A stretch of DNA of 64,000 nt. Origin: Phlegmacium glaucopus (taxonomy: Eukaryota > Basidiomycota > Agaricomycetes > Agaricales > Cortinariaceae). Each line of letters begins with the position of its first letter. Positions within the stretch are counted from its first letter, which is position 1. A model generated the notes under the pieces. That model was not told the origin of the DNA. It saw only the letters and a program-made list of their open reading frames with translations, and made no database searches. Shown one piece after another: positions 22,133-33,399 of this stretch. The DNA is taken from contig MU129987.1 in assembly GCA_015039465.1 (NCBI GenBank), positions 1-64,000 of the forward strand, given 5' to 3'. The translations under genes were made by a program, and so were the position numbers.

Positions 22133-25100
22133 TTATGTTGCTGCAGCACCCATCTCTGCCCCATGCTCGAGCAGCAGCTTCACAATCGCCTCATGACCCT
22201 CAGACGACGCTGCCTGGAGTGCATTTCCATAGTGTCCTCCCTGTGCATTCACATTCACCCCTTTCCCAAGCAGCAGCTCCACAATCACCTCATGACCTCC
22301 AAATGATGCTGCCTGGAGTGCATTTCCGTAGAATCCTCCCTGTGCATTCACAATTGCCCCCTTCTCAAGCAGCAGCTTCACAATTGCTTTGTGACCGTTA
22401 TCTGACGCTGCCTGGAGTGCGCTCCCGAATTCTTCTCCTTGTGCATTCACATTTGCCCCCTTCTCAAGCAGCAGCTTTACAACTGCCTCATGACCTTCAG
22501 ACGATGCTGCCTGGAGTGCGCTCCCAAATTCTTCTCCTTGTGCATTCACATTTGCCCCCTTTTCAAGCAGCAGCTTTACGATCACCTCGTCACCTTCAGA
22601 CAATGCTGCCTGGAGTGCGCTCCCGAATGCTTCTCCTCCTTGGGCATTCACATTCGCCCCCTTCTCAAGCAGCAGCTTCACGATTGGTTCATGACCATTA
22701 TACGACGCTGCCTGGAGTGCATTTCCGTAGAATCCTCCCTGTGCATTCACAATTGCCCCCTTCTCAAGCAGCAGCTTCACAATTGCTTCCTGACCATTAT
22801 ACGACGCTGACGCTGCCTGGAGTGCATTTCCGTAGTCTCCTCCCTGTGCATTCACATCTGCACCCTTCTCAAGTAGCAGCTTTATGATCACCTCCTGACC
22901 TCTATACGACGCTGCATGGAGTGCATCCCCATTATTATATCCTTGTACATTCACATTTGCCCCCTTCTCAAGCAGCAGTTTCACAATCGCCTCGTGACCC
23001 CTAGATAATGCTGCACGGAGTGCGGTCCCATAGTATCCTTGCGCATTCACATTCGCCCCTTTCTCGAGCAGCAACTTCACAATCGCCTCGTGACCTCCAG
23101 ACGATGCTGCCTGGAGTGCGTCCCCACAGTATCCCTCTTCGTTCACATATACCCCTCTCCTACGCAACTCTGTGATCACATCGAAACCCGGATGGAGTGC
23201 GCTCCCCAATTCTTCTTGTGGATTCACATTCGCCCCTTTCTCAAGCAGCAGCTTTACAATCACCTCGTGACCTCCATACGATGCCGCATGGAGTGCACTC
23301 CCGAATTCTTCTCCTTGTGGATTCACATTCGCCCCTTTCTCAAGCAGCAGCTTTACGATCACCTCATGACCTCTAAACGATGCTGCCTGGAGTGCGCTCC
23401 CGAATTCTTGTGCATTCACATTCGCCCCCTTCTCAAGCAGCAACTTTACGATCACCTCATAACCTCCAAACGATGCTACAAGGAGTGCGCTCCCCAATCC
23501 TCCTTGTGCATTCACGTCCGCCCCCTTCTCAAGCAGCAGCTTTACAATCGCCTCATGACCTCTAGACGATGCTGCCTGAAGTGCGCTCCCCAATCGTCCT
23601 TCTTCTGCATTCACATTTACCCCCTTCTCTAATAGGTAATCTAACACTTGTCGCATTCCAGCTAGCGAAGCGTAATAAAAAGGGGAACAAACTTTAGACT
23701 TGTCCATCAAGAGGTCCTGGCAATCCTCGTGATAGGGATCCAAGTTGATATTGCACATCCGAATCCAATTTGTGAAAGAACTGGTTTCAGATGTGAACAG
23801 TCGCAAGATCAACTTCAGGACAGCAGGGCCCATTCCCCCAGATTTTGCATGGTTGATCTAATACTCAGCTGCATACTCTGCAAGTGGCGAGGAGACAAGC
23901 ATAGCCTCTGTCAGGGGCAAAAATGAGTCGAACTGTAGGAGGTAGGCGACTGAGATTTCCGTGATCTTCGAATGAGAGGTTTCCTCGCTGATGCTGAAAT
24001 CTTTCTCAACACGAGTAGAGAGGAGATACTCTTTGACAGAGAAATGAGAAAGCCTAATGGTACCTGTCTTCACCATCAGCAGAGGCCGACATGCGGGACT
24101 AAGCCGACACTACTTACCTTCTGATTCATCAACAAGACTTGAACACCTCACTAGCACATCCCGTGGATTAATATACCGTTTCGCCAAGTTAAAAACTGGA
24201 CCATCTTCCGAGGCAAAGTCCACTGTGATAGCTTCAGCAATTTCCGGGATTGTAATCGAACGGTTGGAAAAGGCCAGCCACTGCAGGAACGTCCTGGTGT
24301 CGGCACGGTATTTCCTGTCAATCTCCTTCAAGATTTGCTTATAGGTTTTGTCTAGACCATCTGGCAGGTCCGCCAGTTGCTGCTTTATTTTGTATGTGCT
24401 TGAACATCTTTCCAATGCGGCAAGTTGCAATGCAACCCATCGAAACCTGGGAACAATATAAACTATAATCCTGTAATGGACTAGATGCTCAGGGTAAACG
24501 TACGATCCGTCCGCACCCTCCGTCAATCCTGATCTAATAGTCTGTAGAGTTTCTTCATCGTACCCTTTGAATTTTGATTCCATCTGAAGGTTGAGGTATG
24601 ATACAATGTCCTGGTTTGCAGTGGCCTCCACAACATTAATGGAATGCGGATCAAGCCCCCCAAAAACCTTCTCAACGTCTGGCAATGGCCGACTGGTGAC
24701 CACGATGTGAAGGTTTTCCGCTTTCCGATCTGTATCCATGACAAGTTCATTTACCCAATTCAGCATTTCTTCGCGGTCGATACACTCGTCGAGAGTGTCA
24801 ATGACGATATATGCATGCGAGAATCTGTCGAGAATATCTCGCAGAGTGTCCTGAAGTTGGCTGTCCAATGGCTGCTGAGCTCCGTACTTTCTGTGTAGAT
24901 TTACCAATTCTACGGGTATACCGCCGTAGCGCTTGTCAGAGAATTGTGAAATGAGAGATCGAATGAGCTTGTAGTGAGACTGTAATTCTGTCTGAGAATC
25001 TCTTCCGTTGAAAAAGAAGTATGTGACTCCAAGTGACGGATCCAACTGGAGGAGATTATCAACAATCGAAGAACTGAGAAGACAGGTCTTCACTTGTACT

Positions 25101-28100
25101 GTTGCACCGCTCATGAAGAGGAGGCTCACCATAGAACACTTTTACCGCATCCGGCTATAGGATCATTGAACATGCAAATTCAAGTAGATGAACTGAGAAG
25201 CTTACACTTTCCTTTAACCCAAAGAAACCCAGGGTTTTCTCGCCACCTAAGGAATCGTTCACTTTCAAGAAACCAGGAGCAAGTGTCGACTTGACGTTTC
25301 CTATACGCTTCATTCCAATTCCGGGAGCTATCAGGTGGGGATAGCCAGCTATGAATTGTCTTGGCTGAGGAATTTGAAGGAGTTATTTCGGATTATCGAA
25401 GATATCTGGAACCGAAAGTACCTAGCATGATTGCCTCCAACCTCCGTCCTATACCATGAATAAATTAGAGAAAGACTCGTCAAACGAGTAGAAGAAATGT
25501 ACCGGTCTCCTTCACTTGAGTGTTCATATCAAGATGGAGTCTACTATAAAAGTCGTCCTTCAGAGTGGCACAGCTTTTTTGACATTCATCAATACGCGAT
25601 TTCAGATCACCAGGTATCTGGATTTTGACAGTTCGCCCTACGAACAAACCATCGTTAGACTTGACAGGGTCAAGGAGGAATGGGATCGAATTACCTATCC
25701 AGGGCAATTTTGTATATTCATGAATGAGGGATGCAACCTGTAATGATTGACGGCTGATCGCTTCAATGACATCGGTCGTGTGTGGGATCACTGGCAGGTC
25801 AGGAATCGCATTTGCAGTACCCAGCATTTCGCGCAAGGTGATGGCTAGTTCTCGTATGGATTCATCCTGGAGATCCATCTCCTGTACAGCCTGCCCGAGG
25901 AATGACTTATTCATATCAGTTTGCTTGACATTTCGTAGGACGATTCACCTGGTAAACAGTCGAAACAATGGTCCACGATGCTTTGAGTATCGGGTGTACC
26001 TGATCACCACGATCAACTATGAGGGCCAGTAGACATAGACGTTAATGACGTACATGGGAGAGCTGGTCCATAATAGTCTTGGTTAACTTCAACACTTGTC
26101 CAAGCGTCGAAACTGTGCTCGTCACAGCGTCATTGCTTGACAGGCGATGAACATCATCGTCAACCTTTTCCATGAATTTTTTGATATCGTCAACCGACTC
26201 GCCGGAAATGCGAGACAGAAATATCTTCATTTTTGCAGGAATGGGGATGCCCTTCTTATCCATCAGATCAAAACTGGCGTCTAATTAAATCGTCTTCACC
26301 ATGAATGCATGGATATAGCAAACACTGTACTCACTATTTTCGAGCAAATCTACTACTTTCCTCTCATGCTGTCCCACGAGATCATTGAACCGATCGATGT
26401 TGGTCCGGGATACACGGTAGAGCGCAATTTTCATCATTGACGATGTAGTGATGCCAAAGTTCGGTTCGGTTCGGTTCTTCAACCACTTTTGGAGAACCGA
26501 GAACCAAACCGAAAGGTTCCTGGCTGAACTGAACCAGAACCGGTTCTGTCGGTTCTGTTCGGTTCTAGAACCGGTTCGAACCATTGAACCGATGAAAATC
26601 TTTATAACTCACATTCAATTTTATTTAATTTTAATAAGCTACTATATAGTCTACTAACATTGATAGTAATGAAAAATAAGCTGTGAGGGGGGATGCCATC
26701 ATTGCATGTTGTCATCGCGACCCACAGCTGTGCGAGACGTCGTCGTTCATTCGCTCATCATCATCATTCATTTGTTCGTCAGCGTCGATTGTTTGTCAAC
26801 TTCGTTTGTTTGTCGACGTCATTCATTCATTGTTCACTGGGACTGCGTCGTTCGTTCGTCTGTCACGGTCGTCCGTCCATTTGTCATCATTCATCTATTT
26901 TTTTGTTTGTCTTTCATCGTTATCGTTCATTGTCATCTCTTGTCGTCACGGCTGACATTGCGTTGACATTCGTTCATTGTCGATATTTGTTTGTTGTTGT
27001 CGTTTGTTCGTTGTCATTTGTTGCCGTTCATTGATTGTGACATTGTGTGCCTGTCGTAGTTTACATTAGAATTGAATTAAAATCATTAAAAAAAACCCCT
27101 CCCAAGGGGTAGTGACCGTGCCCATCATCGTTATGCTTGAAGATAATGAATCATATGAGACATGGCTGGCATACCTTGGTCCATAATACCCTTAAGTTGT
27201 TGTTCGTTGTCGTTGGCGCTTGTTCATTCATAATTGTAGTCTTCTGTTCATTTGTCATTGTCGTTGTCTGTTCATTTGTTGTTGTCATCATCCGTTCATC
27301 CGTCGTTCGTTCGTTGTCATTTACTCGTCGTTCTCATTTGTCATCGTTGATTTGTTGTTCTCATTTGTTTGTTGTCGTTCATCCATCGTTGTCATTCATT
27401 TGTTGTCGTCATTCGTGTGTTGTCGTTCATTTGTCGTTCGTTTGTTGTCATTCGTCTGTAGTAGTTCACATTAGAATTAGAATTAACTTTAAAATTAAAA
27501 CCATATCGGGTGCAGCGCCCATCATCGTCATGCTCGTCATGGTGAGGTGGTATGGCTCGTTGCTGCTGTCATTGTAAACTGTAGCAATAATATAATATGT
27601 GTAAAGTCACCGTAACGCATTACTAAAATAAAAAACTTACCAAAAAGAACTCCCCAATTGGGGAGTCGTCGCCATCGTTGGTGTCGTTTCTTGTGTTGTT
27701 GGCGTTGTTGGCGTTGTTGTCGCTTGTATTTGTTGACATGGCTAGTGGTGGTGGAGTTGCAAACGTAAGTAAATGATGAAAGCATTCAAACTCCGACTCC
27801 GAAAACGTCAGGCGCCAATCCAGCGCCTAACAGTATTTCGTAGATTGTGAAGTCAATTCTTCACAGAAAAATTAGAATAAAATATTCACAGAAAGTTCGG
27901 TTCGAACCGGTTCGAACCCGGTTCTCAAAATTTTAGAAATATGAGAACCGAGAACCGGACCGACAGCCCAAAATCTTTGGACCGAACTGAACTGAACCTG
28001 AACCGACGGTTCGGTTCTTTCGGTTCTCGGTTCTTGCGTCGGTTCGGAACCGAACTTTGGCATCACTATGACGATGGCTCAAACCAGCTGAGACTAAGAG

Positions 28101-28331
28101 GTGAATATCGACCAAGAGATCAATCACAAGACCAAGGCCCCACATTGTATTTTCTGCATTCCATTCCCATTTGAGTACTGACGAGCTAGGCTTGGATTTT
28201 GTAGATTTCGCAACCTCCTTGTCGGCCACATAAAGCCGCACAGAGTACTGCGATTGTGTGCTCTGTTTCCCATTTTCAACATCGCCTTCGACCTCGATAT
28301 CTAGATAACGATCAGTGGAAAACAACGTCAT
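22133..28331 (-). CDS. STAND protein: C2-like / N-terminal helical / NACHT / about 16 ankyrin repeats; exon 2 split by a MITE
   Basis: The start at 28331 opens a C2-like domain (SVRLYVADKEVAKSTK, SSVLKWEWNAE). A 50-nt intron (28093-28142) leads to exon 2, LSWFEPSS | MMKIALYRVSRTN, cut at the bar by the MITE at 26446-28068. Next come helical exons (26263-26042; HPILKASWTIVSTVYQ near 26000) and 25914-25480. The NACHT part has a P-loop GCGKSVL (25150), Walker B AYIVIDTLDEC and VVTSRPL, then DLPDGLDKTYKQILKEI (24400). The winged-helix-like part (TIRLSHFSVKEYLL) is near 24070. Ankyrin repeats of 33-36 residues fill 23833-22133 (HEAIVKLLLEKGANVNAQ). Such proteins act as cytosolic NTP-switched sensors in fungal self/non-self or immune-like responses; that role is inferred from family. 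All downstream exons look intact, so the MITE is the one obvious lesion. Confidence 0.85.
26446..28068. mobile_element. hAT-like MITE copy B (1623 bp) in the STAND gene
   Basis: Ends TAGTGATGCCAAAGTTCGGT and its inverse, flanked by an exact 8-bp duplication TGACGATG (26438-26445 and 28069-28076). The interior at about 26700-27560 is a long GTC/GTT/ATTC low-complexity tract. No transposase is present. Confidence 0.92.
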
Positions 28332-28410
28332 TATAGCTATCCGTTCTTACTTCCTAGGATCGCGCTAAGTAGCAACGGTTTATCGGTCGCCATATTGGAA
28401 GGAAAGAGAA

Positions 28411-28800
28411 CTATGAGTGTAAGGGAGGGGTGAACTCGAATCTGGCATGCACTCGGTACAGCCACATGTCAAGGCCTGTCAAGTACGTTATAATTATCAA
28501 TTGACCGTGTCCGGAGAAAGAGGCATCTGCAAATAGGGACAAATTGAACATGGCTATGTACGTCGAGGACACCATCGTTGCACCATCACCGGAAAGACTT
28601 GGAACTTCAGCTTCATTCTTGATACTACAGAGCACATCATTAATGCAATCCAGTTCGTGTTCGAGAAGATCGGCGTCATATTCAAGAAGTTTTGAGATTC
28701 GCTCTCGTTTATTTTCCAACAAGGAGATGAAACGATGGATGGCATAACCATATACAGATCTACCTGGATCACTGCGATCTATTACACAATCGATGGTCTG
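28411..28800 (-). pseudogene. Gene fragment upstream of the STAND gene, unrecognised
   Basis: The frame reads LLENKRERISKLLEYDADLL and IKNEAEVPSLSGD, with protein-like composition. A second open frame overlaps it, so splicing or decay is unresolved. It may be the 3' part of the gene whose other pieces lie at 28879-29600. No family is recognised. Confidence 0.3.
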
Positions 28801-28878
28801 ATTTAGCTGTGGTACTGACCTACAGATTCTAAATTCTTCTCATCGCTGTGCCGCAGCGTGGCAAGGTAGCCATAGAGG

Positions 28879-29600
28879 CTACTGTTCCCAGTTGATTTGT
28901 CGCTTAACTGCTGCTTGGGTTAGATCGTCCATGTTGCGGAATTCAAGGCCACCAGAGAGAAGTGGAAGGACAAAAACGACATAATTACAGCCCTTTATAC
29001 GGAAGGGACTATTATTCTTAAATTGGTGGAACAGGCTGTTGAACTGTGCGAGTTTCAGTCGTTGATTGTTATTTAAGTATCCATTTATCTTATCATTCAT
29101 TTGTTTATTGTTCGCGTTATCTCGCGTATTACATAATTACTTTCTTTTAGTCACGGAGTTCCCTTTATTACAAGTCTCAACTTTATTCCAAAGTTGAGAC
29201 GTGAGTGCATTCGTTTTATTTCATTCACTACATTAGCTAACTATTACCTAGTCATTACTATTTGCTCTAGGTAACTTACCATTAATATAAAACTCAACTT
29301 TATTCCAAAGTTGAGACTCATTACTATTTGCTCTAGCTGCGAAATTATCTCAACACAGGCTGCGTCGCCGTACGGACCAGGTACGGTCAACTTGGGAGTC
29401 TTGTCTACAGCTGTGGGTGGCTGTGCTGTCTCCCACTCGGCAATAGCCGGAGTTATTGCTGGAATGAATTAAGTATCTAATAGTAACAGGTTCAAACGGT
29501 TTATTCAATCTATGTCTCAATCCGAGAGCGTTGAGTTGTTTTTTTCTTTTGGAGTCGATCTGCACGTGTATATACTCACAAACTTCCATTCCCAAAGGGA
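28879..29600 (-). pseudogene. Gene fragment interrupted by a solo LTR, unrecognised
   Basis: Upstream piece (29595-29356) with LNALGLRHRLNKPFEPVTIR and downstream piece (29036-28879) with FRIKGCNYVVFVLPLLSGG and NMDDLTQAAVKRQINWEQ. The solo LTR at 29037-29355 separates them. No family is recognised. The segmental duplication begins inside the upstream piece (about 29513). Confidence 0.35.
29037..29355 (+). repeat. Solo LTR with 5-bp target duplication CAGGC
   Basis: 319 bp, TGTTGAACTGTGCG...AATTATCTCAACA, flanked by CAGGC (29032-29036 and 29356-29360). It contains two GTCTCAACTTT/AAAGTTGAGAC-type hairpins. Same family as 13420-13730 (opposite strand) and related to 36040-36301. Confidence 0.9.
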
Positions 29601-30022
29601 ATCCAACAGCTAAATCTGATTTACGTTGTGTAGGGCAGTAAATTCATGGATCCACCTGACATCGCAGTGGCATGCAACACCTGGATTTTTAAATGAGTAA
29701 TAGAGCTTGATAAGTGGGGAGCGTAGAGCCAATGGAAAGTAGACCGGCTGGACAATCAAAAAAGTATTGCATCAATATATATACTTATGTGGGGCTATGG
29801 GCGGGTGTTACATTGCGTCAGAGATAGCGAGATAATAAATGTTACCATATAAGTTAATACCCATGGATCTGCGTACGTGTTAAGTGGGAAATGGCATAGC
29901 AAGTCAACCAGGTGAGTAAAGACTCAGGGACAATGATGCATGCCGAGGAAAAGGGATGTATAAAATCAGGACAATGCGAGAGATGAAATCTAAGAATTCA
30001 ATAGGATTGCTTAGAGTAGTCC

Positions 30023-31519
30023 ATCAGGAAAACACGAGGGTGATCTTCAGCATCTTCGTCTCAGGGAACGGCATCTCTGAGCGCTATGTCTTTGGAAAGG
30101 ATGTCTTTCGAGGCCTCTGTCTTTGGATGAGAATCTTTGATATATGTCATGAGGCTTTCATGTCTTTGAGTCAAAAGGTTGGTCTTTCTTACCTCGAGGT
30201 CTTTGGTTGCGACGGCCAATTCGCCTTGATATCCTTTACCAGTCTCTAATTTTTTTATCAGTTCATTTATACCCCTCCATGCTGTTGCGAGCAATAAATA
30301 TGTTTGCTACCGACTCGGAGATGTGAGCTTTCAGCGCTCAGCTCTCAATGATCGATAAGGATGGGCAAGGATCACGTGATGGACGCGACCGCGTTTTCAC
30401 ATTCAACGATCACATGCACAGTTGGACTTCAACACAACTCACCTTCACACTCCCACCACCGTATGGCCTGTCCATGAGCAAATGGGAAAGTAAGCAGTTT
30501 GCTCCCTTTGTTCTGCCAATTGAGTTGATGCCACCCATCCCTAGTCATTGTTGACACCATCCACAAGTCCATCTCGCCGCAGTGTCCACTGTTGCTACCC
30601 GTCTACACACCTCTCACATCGCCATCCACCCTCGTCATAGCCTTGGTATGATCCTTTAACACCCTCGTGTGTGGTCCACTGATATTTGACTCTAGGTGCT
30701 ATGTCCATATCTGTTTTTTTTTTCTCATCCTTCTCTTTCCCTTTCCTATGACATCCCCACTCAAGACCACTCGTTTCAGTGGCTGGAGCAGTACCGCCCT
30801 GCGTTATTTGTGTTGGGACATGTAAAACCCAGCCCTCTGAATGATGAGGGTCATGTTGAATGGCACAGTTAACGATCATGTAAATGGGGTGTCAATTTAA
30901 GGGCAAGGAAATTTGAAGGAAATGCTAAGTTTTTCGATTACTATGTTCTCTTTGATATGCAGCTGATGAATGGTAAAATGATCGACAGGAGAATCCACCG
31001 CCTTCAGATTGTTTGCAGAAACAATGTTTACTTGTACATCTGGTGTTCATAGGTACGCTATAAGCCGCTCCTGATGCTCTAATGCTAACAGTGACCATGT
31101 CCTTGACTGACCCAGCTGAGGCAGTGCTTCTCAACGACCTTTCCACAGCCGGCTCCTTCAGTGGTGCTATCTGCCTCCAGTCACTACCAAGAAGGAGAAA
31201 GATGGTTTGCATCTCGGATCTCAGACTTGTAGCTATCTAACTGTTACACAATGCCTGAATTTAATTAATTTTAGTGCACCTATGGTACAATAAGCGTGAT
31301 TAAAAGATTTACAAAGATACCATGCAAAGCCAAAGATGGTCTTCACGAAGCTCCCTGCTTGTCTTTCAAAGATATTCCGGAGTCTCCCAAAGATGACCTG
31401 GTCTCTGGAAGAATTTGTACCTGTCTCCCGAAAGACGTATGGTCTTAATGTCTTTGAGATCTTTAGGTCTTTCCGAAGACCCCAAAGATGCCCAAAGACG
31501 ACCCTCATGTTTTCCTGAT
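30023..31519. mobile_element. 1.5-kb TIR element with an empty site in the paralogous segment
   Basis: Inverted ends of about 25 bp: ATCAGGAAAACACGAGGGTG at left, and at right the inverse of ATCAGGAAAACATGAGGGTC. GTCC flanks both sides (30019-30022 and 31520-31523). The partner segment at about 55705 reads straight through. Both ends carry many TCTTTGG/CCAAAGA words. Superfamily not determined. Confidence 0.8.
30925..31212 (-). pseudogene. Cys-rich tail remnant inside the TIR element
   Basis: The frame reads VSIRASGAAYSVPMNTRCTS, then KHCFCKQSEGGG, then SCRSFYHSS. The spacing resembles the C-terminal CxC-type zinc-binding tails (CxTxxCxCxK...CxxxCH) attached to some eukaryotic transposase or integrase proteins, with one expected Cys replaced by Tyr. 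It is too short to assign. It may be all that is left of the protein once carried by the element. Confidence 0.25.
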
Positions 31520-31754
31520 GTCCATTTGGGATCCTTCGAAGTTAAAAGGGACGGTGTCCAGGTTCAACCTCTGCCTGGCAAGATACCCAGCATAATCGAA
31601 ACACGAAAGTGGGGGTTATTTGATCATCATTTTGATGAGCAGGACCGAATATTTTTCTCAACCCGGGGCACTCGAGGGGTAGGAAATAAAGCCTACAGTT
31701 CCATGGTCGGGGATGCAATATGGAGCTTCCATTCATCGCCACATTGCAAATACC

Positions 31755-32422
31755 AAGGAATTTAGTATGACGCATAAGAAAGTCAACGCGTTTCATCCCT
31801 GGGCGTTTCTCCGATTCAGATCCTTTATAATATTGGCTGTCACTGGGAAGTTGATGTCGTAGCCGTCTATAACGCTGCTCATATGCACGTGTAGCTCGAT
31901 TGCGATGATGTTGGGATGGAAGAAGTTGAAATTCGGTGGGGGTTATATTGGTACGAAGGTCTGAGTAAATAGAGGTAAGAATATCTTCGAGGGTGATATA
32001 TAATCATTGGATGCGTAGACTTTGATCGTCCATGGAAGGTAGGTAACACACAAGCGGGAAGGGATGAAGGCTGATCCACATAGAGTTTTAGTTTCAATCG
32101 ACAGAAAGTGGTTGTTGTGAGTGGTTGTTGCAGTGGATACGCGGTCTCTGAGATCGTACGTCATGACAGACGGCTCCAACAAGGGATGGAAACCATGTTG
32201 GCCACCGTATTTAACGGGCTCCAGTAGTCTCGATCCAGGATTACAAATGAACACATAGGGAGTAGGACCTGGAAGGCCATCTGTTTTCGAGGAATATGGA
32301 CTCAAAGTGGAGCTTCTCCAATACGAAGAAGCGGGCGATGAGAAAGAGACGGCTATTGGAGATATAGAGGTTTCTGGTGGGTAGACTGTACTTTGAGAAG
32401 CGAATCGCACTCGTTTAGACAT
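31755..32422 (-). pseudogene. DUF6699 protein, frameshifted duplicate
   Basis: From 32422 it reads MSKRVRFASQSTVYPPE, HPLLEPSVMTYDLRDRV and YLPWTIKVYASND, then shifts frame. The sequence has ATATAATCATTGG (about 31999-32011) where the intact paralogue at 55784-56521 has ATATGATCCATTGG, so one base is lost and the ITLQDIL region is out of frame. The remaining C-terminal codons are recognisable in another frame down to about 31755. The start is the Met before the SKRVRF motif, by analogy with the paralogue. Confidence 0.85.
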
Positions 32423-33097
32423 CACTGTTCGTCCGGTAGCAGATATAAGAATTGAATAGCGATATTTAAAGCACCGAACACCAAGCTTACTTATAACCCA
32501 GTGGATCACTGACGTCTACAGTTCTACGTTCGGGTTGGCCACTTTGCTCAGCCTCGAGCTATGAGCTCACGCGAACTAAATTTAACGATTGACATCAGTT
32601 ATTAGAACCAAGTAATTAATATACTCCACCTTATGAGGCTCAAGGCTCGGAGTAAGCCATGAAAAGGTTATGCAGGCGCCTAATAAGTGATTTCGCTATG
32701 ACATCGCTAGAAATGCCCTCAGGAGATGGCCTCCTATCGGCCTTGGAGGAGTGCTAACTTGCATGCATGGACGTTGAAAGTTCGAGCCTTGCCTCGACGA
32801 GGTCAGCGAAGCCCAACGATGTAGCTGGCAAGATTGGACTATCTGTAACAAGCCAGATAGAAGTGGAATATGCCAGAAGTGCGCGTGGCAACCTCAGAGT
32901 CAACCTTGCTCCAGTGGACCAAGCCAGTGCCATGATAGGAAAGCTCCTACCGACGACTTTCAAACATATGACAAAATCGATCTGTAAATACTGATAGAAT
33001 CAAGATAGAATTATAATTCTCTTGTCCAAGGCTAGCTTGTCGTGCATGTGACCCTGCCATGCCGAGAGATATTTGCTACCCGTGATATTGCCAAACA

Positions 33098-33395
33098 ATG
33101 CATCGACTTGTACAGGTCAATCTGATGTTCAGATGTTTGACCCATGATTCGAACAAAAGAAATTATTATATTCTCTCACGACCACAGAATCGACAAGGCA
33201 AGACGAGATTATCAAAGTGGTATGTGCCATACGACGACAATGAAAAAGTGGGTCCTTCATTGAAGATAAGTAAACCATTTCTGACTTCATTCTTACGCAG
33301 GTAAGGCTGCGTGGGAAGTACACAGGCTAGTGGCACCTAGGGATCAGAAATATCAGTCCAACTTTGTCGAGGTGCATTGATAACTCGTCTCCTAC
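33098..33395 (+). pseudogene. AP-2 sigma 5' fragment, decayed duplicate
   Basis: It contains the exon [17 protein letters not shown](N)EK (33175-33248) and the following exon with [18 protein letters not shown]. One G is missing (CGTGGGAAG against CGTGGGGAAG in the intact copy), which breaks the frame. The first exon with the start codon, present at 57222-57245, is rearranged here. The copy ends at about 33395 where the segmental duplication ends, so the last three exons are missing. Confidence 0.88.
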
Positions 33396-33399
33396 TGTT

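Larger units (their letters stand above)
29513..33395. repeat. Segmental duplication, decayed copy (partner 55008-57515)
   Basis: From TGTCTCAATCCGAGAG at about 29513 to GTCCAACTTTGT...TTGATAAC at about 33390, the sequence follows 55008-57515 in the same order and orientation with scattered substitutions. The block 30023-31519 is missing from the partner and is a transposon. A stretch at 55137-55315 is missing here. Confidence 0.9.

Noticed and set aside
21952..22887. Plus-strand 311-aa open frame
   Set aside because: It is the antisense of the ankyrin repeats; composition is repetitive (SHLPPSQAAAL) and follows from the repeat unit.
26560..26585. GGTTCGAACC resembling a tRNA B box
   Set aside because: It belongs to the MITE subterminal repeats; there is no A box or cloverleaf around it.
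26693..27577. Plus-strand frames of 80-146 aa rich in Ser, Val, Cys and His
   Set aside because: Low-complexity GTC/GTT tract inside MITE B; open only because the repeat words lack stops.
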